Positions 39,201 through 47,274 are shown, numbered from the stretch's first letter. The stretch is 64,000 bases of DNA from Methylomonas sp. 11b (GCF_000515215.1 NZ_KI911557.1:4521741-4585740); one strand, 5' to 3'. Numbers and translations are program-made. Notes: generated from the sequence alone by a model not told the origin.

Positions 39201-39846
39201 GGTATTTTGCGTCGATGCAGACGATTGCATCCCGCGCCGATTGTATAAGCGCCGCGCACAGCGTCGGGCTTTGCGCCTGCACCGATGATTCTGCTTGTGT
39301 TTGTCGAGTGAGGTCGGTGAGGGTAATGCGCAGTTCCGGCTGGTCGGCGGGATCGGTGACCATTAGGCAGTCGAGTCTGGCAGGAAATGCAGTGTTGTCG
39401 CCACGCAGCATGTGCAATTCGCAAGATTGATTTTCGCTGCTTTGCTGAATCTGCAATAAACGCCTTTGCCAAAAATCGCGGCTCTGATCGGCAATCAAGC
39501 TTGAAAAATCACGGCCAATTACGTTTTGGCACTCAACAGCCAGCAACGTGGTGGCTGTAAAGTTTATGGCGGATATTATATGGTCCGGGCTGAGTGTGAG
39601 GTAGGCGAGCGGGGCGAAATCGTAAAGATGCTGGAAGCGGTCTCGCGACTGCTGAAGTGTATGTTGGGCCTGAAGCAGCGATTGATTTTGGGTCTCTAAT
39701 TCAATCTGACGCACTTGCAGTTCTTGCAAGATTGTCTCTGGAGCATCCTGGGAACAGGAGGTTTTTTTTGAGTTTGGGTGTCTGTTCTCCACTTCTGGTC
39801 GAAAAGGACTTGCAGTGTTTGCAGACTTGTAACGCTCGTCAGTCAT
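36208..39846 (-). CDS. soluble multi-PAS histidine kinase
   Basis: This 1212-residue kinase has no transmembrane helix. I count about seven PAS units (roughly residues 65-185, 195-310, 330-435, 450-560, 580-700, 710-830 and 850-960), several with HPDD motifs and PAC tails. The kinase core follows: AAIAHELNQPLAAISSYADV with the phosphoacceptor His, then NLISNGLEAMQEHG and GLGMGLAISRALIQAHGG in the ATPase domain. The His-box resembles FixL/NtrB types. It forms an operon with the FixJ-like regulator. PAS domains may bind haem, flavin or ligands; none can be assigned from motifs. Confidence 0.93.
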   Translation of the reverse strand: MTDERYKSANTASPFRPEVENRHPNSKKTSCSQDAPETILQELQVRQIELETQNQSLLQAQHTLQQSRDRFQHLYDFAPLAYLTLSPDHIISAINFTATTLLAVECQNVIGRDFSSLIADQSRDFWQRRLLQIQQSSENQSCELHMLRGDNTAFPARLDCLMVTDPADQPELRITLTDLTRQTQAESSVQAQSPTLCAALIQSARDAIVCIDAKYRIVLFNPAAGNLFGCRADQAIGDAIEHFIPAGFPAIYSAPKSGDASDHQANELRTVTGVRASGEEFPMEAVISEIDTGGQTLYSLILRDADGRSLLQAGRHLQDQLSKVAASVPGVICSFRLAADGSASMPYASQALESLYGLAPEAVAEDFSPVFARVHPDDIKLINETISESARSLEPWRDTFRYQHPSKGEIWIEGHSMPMREQGGSILWHGYLQDITARKQAESVYRDQDRELQLIMDATPALIAYLDVDFRYVRVNATYERWFGISPEQVIGRTVPDILGVAAWDIVRPYLERALAGEQVSFDQQIPYGNGKPRWVHATYIPNADETGRRKGIVVHVIDIEERKQSEQKIALLNQRLQRRVEEMQVIYNTVPIGLAIAGDKSGQHIRGNRANEQMLGLPPTSELSLSSGNPPAITVLQNGYPLAVEDLPIQRACRGEVVTDETLDIVRPDGKVITVVSNASPLLDDKGQPRGAVGAFLDITPLKVADDALRRSEAFVRCILNSLPAHVAVLDDSGLVTTVNAPWDCFAMENGGSSSQLSEGANYLEVCRRSSAAGDRDAQKALTGLESLIAGHQSEFMMEYPCRTALGELWFMMHAKRITQGFQGMIITHVDITELKRTHAELRHTETRLALIIDEVNAGYWDWDLVSQTLFLSPEWKRQIGFDDHEMLNRWEEWESRLHPDDRAWVLASTEDYLAGHQSAYELEFRLRHKNGSYRWIHARGSLLHDKNNRPYRLLGINFDITDYKLTRELSERRNRMEQSFRVSLATQTIAAIAHELNQPLAAISSYADVALRLYQSEKPDAQKLKHVLEACVQQAQRAGEVIRQLFSHLNKTETVGERVDINFLVTEACAFVKNDRTLDTFNIELDLAVDLPQTTVNALQIQKVLVNLISNGLEAMQEHGKLSEVLRVTTGRYADDPDMAIVCVCDSGKGLADAIALKTLFQPFYSTKPAGLGMGLAISRALIQAHGGNMWAERNVGDGLSLFFTLPFAK

Positions 39847-40340
39847 GAGTCATTTTCCAGTTGGGACAGCATTGAGACCGCTTCGGGCTTATCTTCGATG
39901 GGTGTCACTCAAGCAGTATTGTGCGGGTGGTTAGCCGGTAAGCCCTGTTTCGGCAACAGAGGGCGTTAGCAACCGGGTTTTTATCCGGCCATAGCCGAAA
40001 TAGCCAGCCTTAGTTTGTGATGATCTATGCCTGGACTTGGCTTCTTGCCCCAGTTCGCGCAGAAGTATGCTGGCGAAAAATTGACCCTGTCAAACTTATC
40101 TTCAATGCTCGGTCGCTTTTGCCCATTTGCAACTTTCAGCGAATTCGCTCCGCAGTGTTTACAGCTTGGCGAGTATAGGGAATCTGCGGGCAAGGTGAAT
40201 AATCAGATTTCCGCCTAAGTAGCAGTACGTATTTTTACCGGATAGCCGCTGTGTTAAAACGCGCCATGTTGGTATGGATTTCCCGTTTCAGCAATATGAA
40301 TACCTGATGCAGCCCTCGCCAAACAATCCGGAAATAACTG
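39847..40340. other. intergenic region between divergent regulators
   Basis: Nearly 500 bases separate the multi-PAS kinase (minus) and the Crp/Fnr gene (plus), so both promoters should be here. A small hairpin, CTGTT (39945-39949) with AACAG (39955-39959), and a CCGG...CCGG palindrome at about 39973-39988 are visible. I tested the region by eye against a cyclic-di-GMP riboswitch and it does not fit. Short frames on either strand lack coding character. Confidence 0.4.
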
Positions 40341-41153
40341 ATGAGTGAAATGGACCAGCCAAGACAAAACCAGCTACTCGCCATGCTGCCCGAAGCCAAT
40401 TACGCGCACGTTTCAAAACTACTGGAACGGGTTGAAATGCGTTGTGGCGATGTGCTCTGTGAACCGGATGAATCACTGCGTTATGTCTATTTTCCCGTCA
40501 CCGGCGTGATAGCCAAGCTTTACTTTACTGAGAATGGCGCCTCCAGCGAACTGGCCTTGATCGGCAACGAAGGCATGCTGGGCATTTCGCTGTTCATGGG
40601 TGGGGAATCCATGCCGCATCAAGCTGTCGTGGTCATACCGGGCTATGCCTATCGTTTGCGCAGGAGTCTATTTGAGGAGGAAATTGAACGGATAGGCGGA
40701 CAGCGTAGCGGCGCGTTACATGGCATGTTACTCCGCTATACCCAGGCATTGATTACGCATATGACGCAGATAGCCGCCTGCAACCGGCACCATTCAATTG
40801 ATCAACAATTCTCGCGCTGGCTGTTGATGATTCTGGACCGGCAGAGTGGGAGCGAGATAGCGATAACGCAACAATCCATCGCCACCCTGTTGGGCGTACG
40901 CCGCGAAGGTATCACCGAGGCTGCCGGGAAATTACAGCAAGCCGGGGTGATTCGGTATTGCCGTGGGCATATCAGCGTACTGGAGCGCGCCGGCCTGGAA
41001 GCGCAAAGTTGCGAGTGTTACCAGGTCATCAAAAACGAGTTTGCTCGGCTAGTGGCTATTAGCGCTAATCTGTCACCGCTGTCCAAACCTATTACTGCAA
41101 TAACGTCTTATGGACATGTCAAAGATCTCAGGAAGCGCTACGCGTTTGGCTGA
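40341..41153 (+). CDS. Crp/Fnr-family transcription regulator
   Basis: The 270-residue protein has an N-terminal cyclic-nucleotide-binding-type barrel (residues about 20-135, YVYFPVTGVIAKLYF and LIGNEGMLGISLFMGG), a dimer helix and a C-terminal winged helix (ITQQSIATLLGVRREGITEA). It lacks the clustered N-terminal cysteines of oxygen-sensing Fnr, and the cAMP-contact residues of Crp are not obvious, so its signal is unknown. It sits between the multi-PAS kinase and a diguanylate cyclase. Confidence 0.9.
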   Translation: MSEMDQPRQNQLLAMLPEANYAHVSKLLERVEMRCGDVLCEPDESLRYVYFPVTGVIAKLYFTENGASSELALIGNEGMLGISLFMGGESMPHQAVVVIPGYAYRLRRSLFEEEIERIGGQRSGALHGMLLRYTQALITHMTQIAACNRHHSIDQQFSRWLLMILDRQSGSEIAITQQSIATLLGVRREGITEAAGKLQQAGVIRYCRGHISVLERAGLEAQSCECYQVIKNEFARLVAISANLSPLSKPITAITSYGHVKDLRKRYAFG

Positions 41154-41242
41154 TAAAGTCTATCGGCGCTGAAAAATCGCCCCGTGATTTTGTCTGGTCA
41201 CTCAGGCTATTGAAACCCAGTCACCGATAGGGGGGCGATTTT

Positions 41243-43111
41243 ATGAACACTGCATCAGCCAGAGCCAATAGCTGCTTACTAGTTATGGACTACGATCCTG
41301 CCAATCGGATGGCTAACAAACATTCCTTAGCGGCGTTTCAAGATCACGATTCGGTATTTTGCGAGGAAGAACCCAGTCATCACGATCTCAAACTCGCTGA
41401 AGACCGTCAGCCCGAACGATCGCGCTGGGACCGGCAATCGCCGGATATGCTGGACGCCGGCTATATCGCCAATCAAGCGGAAACGGTCAAGCAGCCCAAT
41501 GTTTCGAACCTGATACAGGCAGCATTGGATGATGCGACATTATTAGCGGGAAAATCTCACCACTGCACTAGTGTCGCGGACGCCGAATCGCCCACTGAAG
41601 TTTGCCGAATGCAGCATGAACAACAAATGCTTGTGGAGAAGACCGAAGCCCTGGAGCAATTGCGTGAGGCGGAAGCTAAGTACCGGAGCTTGGTAGAACA
41701 AATGCCGGTCATCACCTATATCGCATCGCTGGAAACGCCGGTAAAGCTGTTATATGTCAGCCCGCAAATTTCTCAATTGGGCTATACCCAGCAAGATTGG
41801 CTTGATGATCCGCAAGGTTTGCTTAAGCAGGTGCATCCGGACGATCTGGCCGTGACCGTGGAAGCCTACGCCTATACCTATGAACATCATGCGCCTTTGC
41901 GATGCGAATACCGATTACGCAATCACGACGGACACCATCGCTGGTTTCTGGACGAAGCCAATGTGGTGCGAAATGAAGCTGGCGATAGTTTGTTTTTGCA
42001 GGGTGTCCTGGTTGATATTACCAAAGACAAGGAAACCGAGCAGGAACTGAGCTATTACCGGCAACGCCTGGAGGAACTGGTATTCAAGCGCACTGAGCAA
42101 CTGGAAAAACAATGCGCCATCCTCAAGTCCGCCAATGCCAGCCTTGACGCCACCTTAGTTAAGCTCAAACACGCCAATACCGAGGCGCGCAACAGCGAGA
42201 GGCGCTTTCGCTTACTGCTGGATTCGGCCGGCGAAGGTATTGTCGGATTGGATGCGAATGGTCGTTGCAGCTTCGTTAACCGGGCCGCGTTGCAGATGTT
42301 GGGTTATTCCGAAGAAGACGCTCTGGGGCAAGACATAATCACCATGCTAGCTGACGATTTAACACTAGCCCTGGAAGCTCTCAGGTCGCCAGACCTTGCC
42401 CGCGATATAGCCGGTCAGCGCAGTGTCGCCAGTTTTAAGCGCAAGGATGGCGGTTCATTTCCGGTCGAATATTCGTTTTATCCGGTCGCGCTGGATGGAT
42501 TCGTCGACAGCGTGGTACTGGTGTTTTGGGACATGTCCGCATCTCATACCAAAATTCGGAGTTTGGCCTATCACGCCAGCCACGATCCTTTGACTGGACT
42601 AGTCAATCGGACAGCCTTCGAACAACGGGTGACCAGAGTATTGGCCAGTGCCCGCCCCGGCTATTTTCAACACGCGCTTTGTTATATCGACCTGGATCAT
42701 TTCAAGCAGGTTAACGATACCTGCGGACACGCAGCCGGGGACGAATTATTGCGCAGAATAAGTGCCGTTTTGTCCTCCAAACTGCGGCAACGCGACACTC
42801 TGGCCCGGCTGGGCGGTGACGAGTTCGCGTTGTTGCTGGAACACACCACGCTTGACCAGGCACGCAATATCGCCCATGAACTGTGCGATAGCCTGCGCAA
42901 TTTCAAATTTAACTGGGGGGATACCGAATTTACCGTTAGCGCCAGTATCGGAGTAGCCGCGGTGACCTGTAGTGTTCGAGATGTCGATGAGTTTTTAAAT
43001 AACGCCGATAGCGCGTGCTACCGAGCCAAAGAAAAAGGCCGTAATCAGGTACATGTGTTTTTACCCGACAATGTCGAGCGCCTCAATCAATTCGGTCAAT
43101 GGAAAGCTTAA
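41243..43111 (+). CDS. PAS-GGDEF diguanylate cyclase
   Basis: The 622-residue protein has an unusual N-terminal stretch of about 130 residues without clear domain, a PAS domain with PAC (VKLLYVSPQISQLGYTQQDW, then YRLRNHDGHHRWFLD), a coiled coil (residues about 270-310), a second PAS domain and a GGDEF domain. The active-site GGDEF is at residues 524-528, and an RxxD product-inhibition site (RQRD) lies at 515-518. The enzyme should make cyclic-di-GMP. No EAL domain or membrane segment is present. Confidence 0.95.
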   Translation: MNTASARANSCLLVMDYDPANRMANKHSLAAFQDHDSVFCEEEPSHHDLKLAEDRQPERSRWDRQSPDMLDAGYIANQAETVKQPNVSNLIQAALDDATLLAGKSHHCTSVADAESPTEVCRMQHEQQMLVEKTEALEQLREAEAKYRSLVEQMPVITYIASLETPVKLLYVSPQISQLGYTQQDWLDDPQGLLKQVHPDDLAVTVEAYAYTYEHHAPLRCEYRLRNHDGHHRWFLDEANVVRNEAGDSLFLQGVLVDITKDKETEQELSYYRQRLEELVFKRTEQLEKQCAILKSANASLDATLVKLKHANTEARNSERRFRLLLDSAGEGIVGLDANGRCSFVNRAALQMLGYSEEDALGQDIITMLADDLTLALEALRSPDLARDIAGQRSVASFKRKDGGSFPVEYSFYPVALDGFVDSVVLVFWDMSASHTKIRSLAYHASHDPLTGLVNRTAFEQRVTRVLASARPGYFQHALCYIDLDHFKQVNDTCGHAAGDELLRRISAVLSSKLRQRDTLARLGGDEFALLLEHTTLDQARNIAHELCDSLRNFKFNWGDTEFTVSASIGVAAVTCSVRDVDEFLNNADSACYRAKEKGRNQVHVFLPDNVERLNQFGQWKA

Positions 43112-43325
43112 GGATTTTGCCAAAACGGATTTTGTGTATAAAGAACGGAGCCAGCGAATTACTAAGTTGCTAATCCGGCCCTATTTATTACCGGTATCCC
43201 GCTCCGGCTAAGTTTATCGAAGCCAAGTGGGCTATATCCTCCGGCAAGCTCGGAGCAAACGGTATTGAACGACCGGATAAAAACTCAGTGTTCAGGATGA
43301 ATGTTAACTTACTCGGAGTATCGCC

Positions 43326-43835
43326 ATGAAACACTACCTATTAATAATACTGGGCCTTTTGCAATGCCTTATCGTCGTGCAAGCCATTGAACATGCGCCC
43401 GCTAAACCCATCAATCAAGAACAATTACAGACAATAGTGCCTTACGCGGTGAAGGGGACGGTACAAACCTTTACCAAAACGGTTCACGGCGGCGTCCAGC
43501 ATGTGGTGATCAAATCGGCGGACAACACCTCGCAAATCAAATTGATCCAGGCGCATTTGCAAAAAAGGGCTGAACAATACAAAGCGGGAGATTATTCGGT
43601 CACCGAACGTTTGCACGGTGCGGATATGCCTGGACTGGCGCAGTTAAAAAAGGCAAAAGTCGACGATATAAAAGTTCTATATCAAGCCTTGGATAACGGC
43701 GGACAGATTCATTTTTCCACCGAATATCCTCAATTCGTTCAGGCCCTGCATGAGTGGTTCGATGCCCAAACCCAGGACCACGGCAATCCGGACATACCCG
43801 GTCACAATAGCCATCATTCGCCGCCTGCGGAATGA
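43326..43835 (+). CDS. conserved exported protein, His-rich tail
   Basis: The 169-residue product has a signal peptide (LLIILGLLQCLIVVQA) and a soluble domain including HLQKRAEQYKAGDYSVTERL, then HGADMPGLAQLK and QIHFSTEYPQFVQALHEWF. The C-terminus is histidine-rich (HGNPDIPGHNSHHSPP). Similar proteins are sometimes mislabelled aspartate carbamoyltransferase; no such active site is present. The histidines suggest metal binding in the periplasm, which is inference. CGGAG lies 8 bases upstream of the ATG. Confidence 0.75.
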   Translation: MKHYLLIILGLLQCLIVVQAIEHAPAKPINQEQLQTIVPYAVKGTVQTFTKTVHGGVQHVVIKSADNTSQIKLIQAHLQKRAEQYKAGDYSVTERLHGADMPGLAQLKKAKVDDIKVLYQALDNGGQIHFSTEYPQFVQALHEWFDAQTQDHGNPDIPGHNSHHSPPAE

Positions 43836-43847
43836 TATTGTTGACTA

Positions 43848-43959
43848 GGCCCTTAATTACCTGGAGTCGTCTTCCCGCAAAGGCGGGAGCCGTTTAGACT
43901 GCGCAGCGAAGCCAATATTGTCGCTCCCGCCTTGACTGGAGCGACAATATTTAAGGGCC
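43848..43959. repeat. palindromic intergenic element, copy B
   Basis: A 112-bp element is bounded by GGCCCTTAA (43848-43856) and TTAAGGGCC (43951-43959). Inside is a perfect 14-bp stem, AATATTGTCGCTCC (43914-43927) with its complement at 43938-43951, over a 10-base loop. A smaller TCCCGC/GCGGGA stem lies at about 43873-43888. Its right end matches that of copy A at 8847-8961. Confidence 0.55.
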
Positions 43960-44107
43960 GGGTTAGCAAATAGGCATGGGAACTCAACTCGTGGGTTCCC
44001 TCATTTCCCTAGCCTTATGCTTGGAATAGAAAAGTGGGGCAATTACTCGACGCTTAAAGCGTTCCTTCTGGCAAAATACCTGGCTATCTACAAGCCGGGT
44101 CTGCGTC

Positions 44108-45913
44108 ATGCTCGAAAAATCAATTGGTCAATCAGCCGCAATCCTGAATAGTGATTTCATCGCCATCGCGATAATTAAGGATAGGCACATCGTTTGGGCC
44201 AACGCGGCCATGCATCGTATTTTTGCTTACGAGCCGGATGAACTAATTAACCAGGCTACCCGAAACCTGTTTCTTGACCAGGACAGCTATGAGGCATTCG
44301 GGCGTGAGGCTTACGCTGCTATTGCGGAGGGCAGCACCTATACCGGCATCATCCCGCAGAAGCGCAAGGATGGCTCGACGGGTTGGTATGAATTCAATAT
44401 TTCAAGTTTTGGGGATTGCTCTGATGTGGCCGTGGGGGCAATCGTCGATAGAACCGCAAGCTATCAAGGTCTTCAAAAACTAGAAGTGAGCGAGTCCCGC
44501 TATCGGTCAGTCGTGGAAGATCAGACCGAGGTTATCAGTCGGTTCCTGCCTGACGGAGCCTTTCTGTTCGTCAATGATGTTTTTTGTCGGGTTTTTGGCA
44601 AAGTCGCCGACGAGTTGATTGGTCATCGCTGGCATCCGGCAGCCCATCCCGACGATATTCCCATGATCGAGGCCAGGCTAAGCGAGATGTCGCCGGACCA
44701 CCCCGTCGTCACCATCGAGAACAGGGTGTATGTCGCTGGGGGCGAACTGCGCTGGATGCAATTCATCAATCGAGGATTCTACGATATTGGCGGCATACTC
44801 AAGGAAATTCAGTCGGTTGGTCGTGACATTACGGTCCAGCGCGAAGCCTTGACCAGTTTGCAGGCCAGCGAGGAACGCTACCGAACGTTGGTGGAAACAA
44901 CCAGTGTCGTGACATGGTTCTGCCCTGCCAATGGTCTTCAGGTTGCCCCCCAACCGGCGTGGATGGCATTCACCGGCCAGACAGCGGAAGAAATGCTCGG
45001 CGCGGGGTGGGCCAAGGTCGTGCATCCCGACGATGTCGAAGCGGCTGCGGCGCTCTGGAAATCCGCAGTCGAGCGCGGCGAACCGTTCTTGAACGTACAC
45101 CGCATTCGCCGCCATGATGGCGTATGGCGCTGGATGAACGTGCGTGCGGTGCCGGTTCGCGATAGACAAGGCCGCATTCTCGAATGGATGGGCATGGGCC
45201 AGGATGTTACCGAGCAAAAGCAGGCCGAAATGGCGCTGGCAGAAAGCGAGGAACAACTCGAAATGGCGCTGGCGGCATCGGGATTGGTTTTATGGGATTG
45301 GCATATTCCTGAACGTAAAGTCACAACAGGCAATCGCTGGTTCGAATTACTCGGCTACAACAAGGAGGAGTTGGGCGACAACGAAGACGACTGGATGGAT
45401 TTGGTCAATCCCAAGGACCTTGAACACTTCAAACAGAAAATCTCAGCGCATTTGCAGGGTGAAACCGTCAGCTTCGAAAGCGAACACCGGTTGAGGCACA
45501 AGGATGGCCATTGGGTATCGGTCGAAGCAAGAGGCAGGGTTACCCTTCGGGACAGGCAAAATAACCCGCTACGCATGGTCGGCACGATATTGGATATTAG
45601 CCAACGCAAGCGCCTGAATGAAGAAGGTGTGGACTTGCTGAAGCGGATTGAATCGCTCATACGCGAAAGTTCATCGCCTTTAACCTCTAAGGCAGAAAAC
45701 GTTAAAGCAGCCGAAAGTCTGACCAAGCGGCAGCGGCAGATTCTCGGGATGATTGCTACGGGAATGACCTCTGCCGAAATCGGAAGACAGCTACACCTAG
45801 CCACGCCAACGGTCATCTCGCACCGCAGGAACCTGATGGCAAATCTAGGCCTGCACAGCACGGCCGAAGTCACGCGCTTTGCCATCGATCACGGTCTGAT
45901 TACTACCAAGTAG
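44108..45913 (+). CDS. multi-PAS LuxR-type one-component regulator
   Basis: The 601-residue protein has four PAS domains (roughly residues 10-120, 130-250, 255-375 and 385-500, with HPDD and PAC motifs such as LRHKDGHWVSVEARG) and a C-terminal LuxR helix-turn-helix (LTKRQRQILGMIATGMTSAE then RRNLMANLG). There is neither a kinase nor a receiver domain. It therefore probably senses a ligand, light or redox state directly and binds DNA. A large inverted repeat lies 75 bases downstream, but no evidence links them. Confidence 0.9.
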   Translation: MLEKSIGQSAAILNSDFIAIAIIKDRHIVWANAAMHRIFAYEPDELINQATRNLFLDQDSYEAFGREAYAAIAEGSTYTGIIPQKRKDGSTGWYEFNISSFGDCSDVAVGAIVDRTASYQGLQKLEVSESRYRSVVEDQTEVISRFLPDGAFLFVNDVFCRVFGKVADELIGHRWHPAAHPDDIPMIEARLSEMSPDHPVVTIENRVYVAGGELRWMQFINRGFYDIGGILKEIQSVGRDITVQREALTSLQASEERYRTLVETTSVVTWFCPANGLQVAPQPAWMAFTGQTAEEMLGAGWAKVVHPDDVEAAAALWKSAVERGEPFLNVHRIRRHDGVWRWMNVRAVPVRDRQGRILEWMGMGQDVTEQKQAEMALAESEEQLEMALAASGLVLWDWHIPERKVTTGNRWFELLGYNKEELGDNEDDWMDLVNPKDLEHFKQKISAHLQGETVSFESEHRLRHKDGHWVSVEARGRVTLRDRQNNPLRMVGTILDISQRKRLNEEGVDLLKRIESLIRESSSPLTSKAENVKAAESLTKRQRQILGMIATGMTSAEIGRQLHLATPTVISHRRNLMANLGLHSTAEVTRFAIDHGLITTK

Positions 45914-45987
45914 CGCATCCAAGCTCTTCGATTTTATGTGATTGGCATATATGTGCTAAATAATTACCATATACAGGTGGTTATTTT

Positions 45988-46051
45988 TTTTGCTCATTAC
46001 CGTATGCTTTTTACATGAATTTATGTAAAAAGCATACGGTAATGAGCAAAA
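45988..46051. repeat. perfect 29-bp inverted repeat
   Basis: Bases 45988-46016 are the exact reverse complement of 46023-46051, leaving a six-base GAATTT loop. The arm core is GCTCATTACCGTATGC. The left arm follows a T run and no T run follows the right arm, so it is not a standard terminator for either direction. A degenerate third copy of the core, ATTACCATATAC, lies at 45963-45974. Two possible starts of the next gene (46015 and 46042) lie inside the stem. Confidence 0.85.
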
Positions 46052-46326
46052 TAGACTTCGGGCGAAATTGCCCGCTTGCGCGATTTTTGGAAGAGGAATC
46101 GATGATAGACAATGGCGGACGCAAAGCCCAGTTCGCCAGCACTTTGTTACTCGGGCTCGGCTATCCGCTATATATCAAGCCACCCGACAATAAATTTAAT
46201 GCGTATTTGTTGCGGCAAATTCAGGAGGAAAGGCAGAATGATCTATTGTCGGAAGTGGCAAGCATTTGTTCGCATTGCCCTCAATTAGCTCACTGCGAGG
46301 CAGGAGCCTTATTTCAAGTCTGCTAG
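46042..46326 (+). CDS. small Cys-containing hypothetical protein
   Basis: From ATG 46042 the product has 94 residues, with CPLARFLEEESMIDNGGRKA near the start and a Cys-rich end (CSHCPQLAHCEAGALFQVC) that could hold a metal. Three starts are possible. ATG 46015 and 46042 lie inside the inverted repeat, and ATG 46102 has the best ribosome binding site (GAGGA six bases upstream). If 46102 is used, the hairpin is entirely in the leader. The 3' end overlaps the convergent ykgJ-like gene by 18 bases. I do not recognise the family. Confidence 0.6.
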   Translation: MSKIDFGRNCPLARFLEEESMIDNGGRKAQFASTLLLGLGYPLYIKPPDNKFNAYLLRQIQEERQNDLLSEVASICSHCPQLAHCEAGALFQVC

Positions 46327-46815
46327 AGACCAATCCGCAAACCACTCCGGCAATTCGCGCGACTCGCCTAGAGCGAGTAGTCGATGATCGATGCCGTCAT
46401 GATTGCCCCACACTACTTCGTTCAGCGCGCCATCGGTAACGAGCGATTCGATATCCTTGCAGTAAAGCCCCTGGTCGCGCTGGACATAGAAGCCGTAAGT
46501 TCGGCAAGCCACTGGGCGGTGGGCATAGACCAGACAGGCGCCTTTCGCCTGGTCCAGCAGCGGGCAGATGATCGGGCGCGACGTCTGGCCGGCCAGTGCG
46601 GCTATCGCCCGGCCGACTTCCTGAAGTTGCTCCGGAGGTAAGTCCTTTAGGCCTTCTTGCAGGCAACGCCATTCCTCCTCGGTGATTTTGGGTACTGCGG
46701 CAAGCCGTCGGCAACAGCTATCGCAACCCTGGCGGCATAGCCAATCGGGTTGGCCGTCGCGGATGGTTTTTACGCGCGTATTGATATCTGTCTGGAGCTG
46801 GGTGAGGGTATTCAT
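46309..46815 (-). CDS. YkgJ-family cysteine-cluster protein
   Basis: The 168-residue product has the cysteine pattern of the YkgJ/CxxCxxCC family: CRQGCDSCCRRLAAVP near the start, then CPLLDQAKGACLVYAHRPVACRTYG. These cysteines probably bind a metal or iron-sulfur cluster; the biochemical role is unknown. The frame is open a further 35 codons upstream, but MNTLTQLQTDINTRV at 46815 is the natural start. A divergent PmrA/QseB-type promoter lies upstream. Confidence 0.82.
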   Translation of the reverse strand: MNTLTQLQTDINTRVKTIRDGQPDWLCRQGCDSCCRRLAAVPKITEEEWRCLQEGLKDLPPEQLQEVGRAIAALAGQTSRPIICPLLDQAKGACLVYAHRPVACRTYGFYVQRDQGLYCKDIESLVTDGALNEVVWGNHDGIDHRLLALGESRELPEWFADWSLADLK

Positions 46816-46900
46816 TTGAATATACTGCCTGTTTAACCAGGTTTTGCAAAGCCTTTCCGAGCATGACGCCGGTTCGGCGCGGTCTAAATAGCCGGCTGCT

Positions 46901-46955
46901 TTTAACCGGATCCTAATCAAAGCTTAAGTAGATTTTAAGTCGCCAAACTTAGAAT
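46901..46955 (+). promoter_or_regulatory. PmrA/QseB-type tandem operator with -10 box
   Basis: Four half sites are spaced by exactly five bases: TTTAAC (46901-46906), CCTAAT (46912-46917), CTTAAG (46923-46928) and TTTAAG (46934-46939). After ten bases comes a -10 box, TAGAAT (46950-46955). The spacing and the -10 sequence are identical to the site at 11580-11634. This is good evidence for one shared OmpR-family activator, encoded outside the window. Confidence 0.62.
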
Positions 46956-46986
46956 TTTCCGCAAGTGAATAACTTGTGGAGTGATT

Positions 46987-47172
46987 ATGTGCGACTCGAA
47001 TGCTTTATTGAATCAACAGCTTGGCGAAAAATGCATTGGCGGCGGCACTTATGTTGCCATTGACGGCCTCTTAAAATATTGCATAACAGCGCCCTTACTC
47101 GAGCTGCCGATAGATTTTAAGGAATGGTACAAACCAGTCGGCAGCAATATCCCACAACTTTATCACTTCTAA
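46987..47172 (+). CDS. 61-residue hypothetical protein
   Basis: I choose ATG 46987, with GGAG five bases upstream. The peptide begins MCDSNALLNQQLGEKCIGGG, contains three cysteines and ends PVGSNIPQLYHF. No transmembrane helix or known motif is visible. It lies 31 bases downstream of a PmrA/QseB-type promoter, which argues that it is a real, regulated gene. Confidence 0.55.
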   Translation: MCDSNALLNQQLGEKCIGGGTYVAIDGLLKYCITAPLLELPIDFKEWYKPVGSNIPQLYHF

Positions 47173-47274
47173 TGCGTGCCGCGGTGTCCATCCCGCAGCG
47201 GCATCGCTCTATGTCTTAAGCATAAATGCTGAAATGTTATCTAACGATTTAAACATGTCTGTTTTGGAGAAAAA

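Noticed and set aside
39975..39987. 12-base motif GTTTTTATCCGG, repeated inverted at about 43274-43285
   Set aside because: Two copies of a 12-mer in 64 kb of related intergenic DNA are weak evidence for an operator; no other structure supports it.
39941..39990. Cyclic-di-GMP or other riboswitch upstream of the regulators
   Set aside because: Small hairpins are present, but the conserved GEMM sequence elements are missing on both strands.
46981..47172. Methanobactin-type precursor peptide
   Set aside because: The small Cys-containing protein was considered because of the likely methanotroph host, but it lacks a leader/core pattern and no biosynthesis genes lie nearby.
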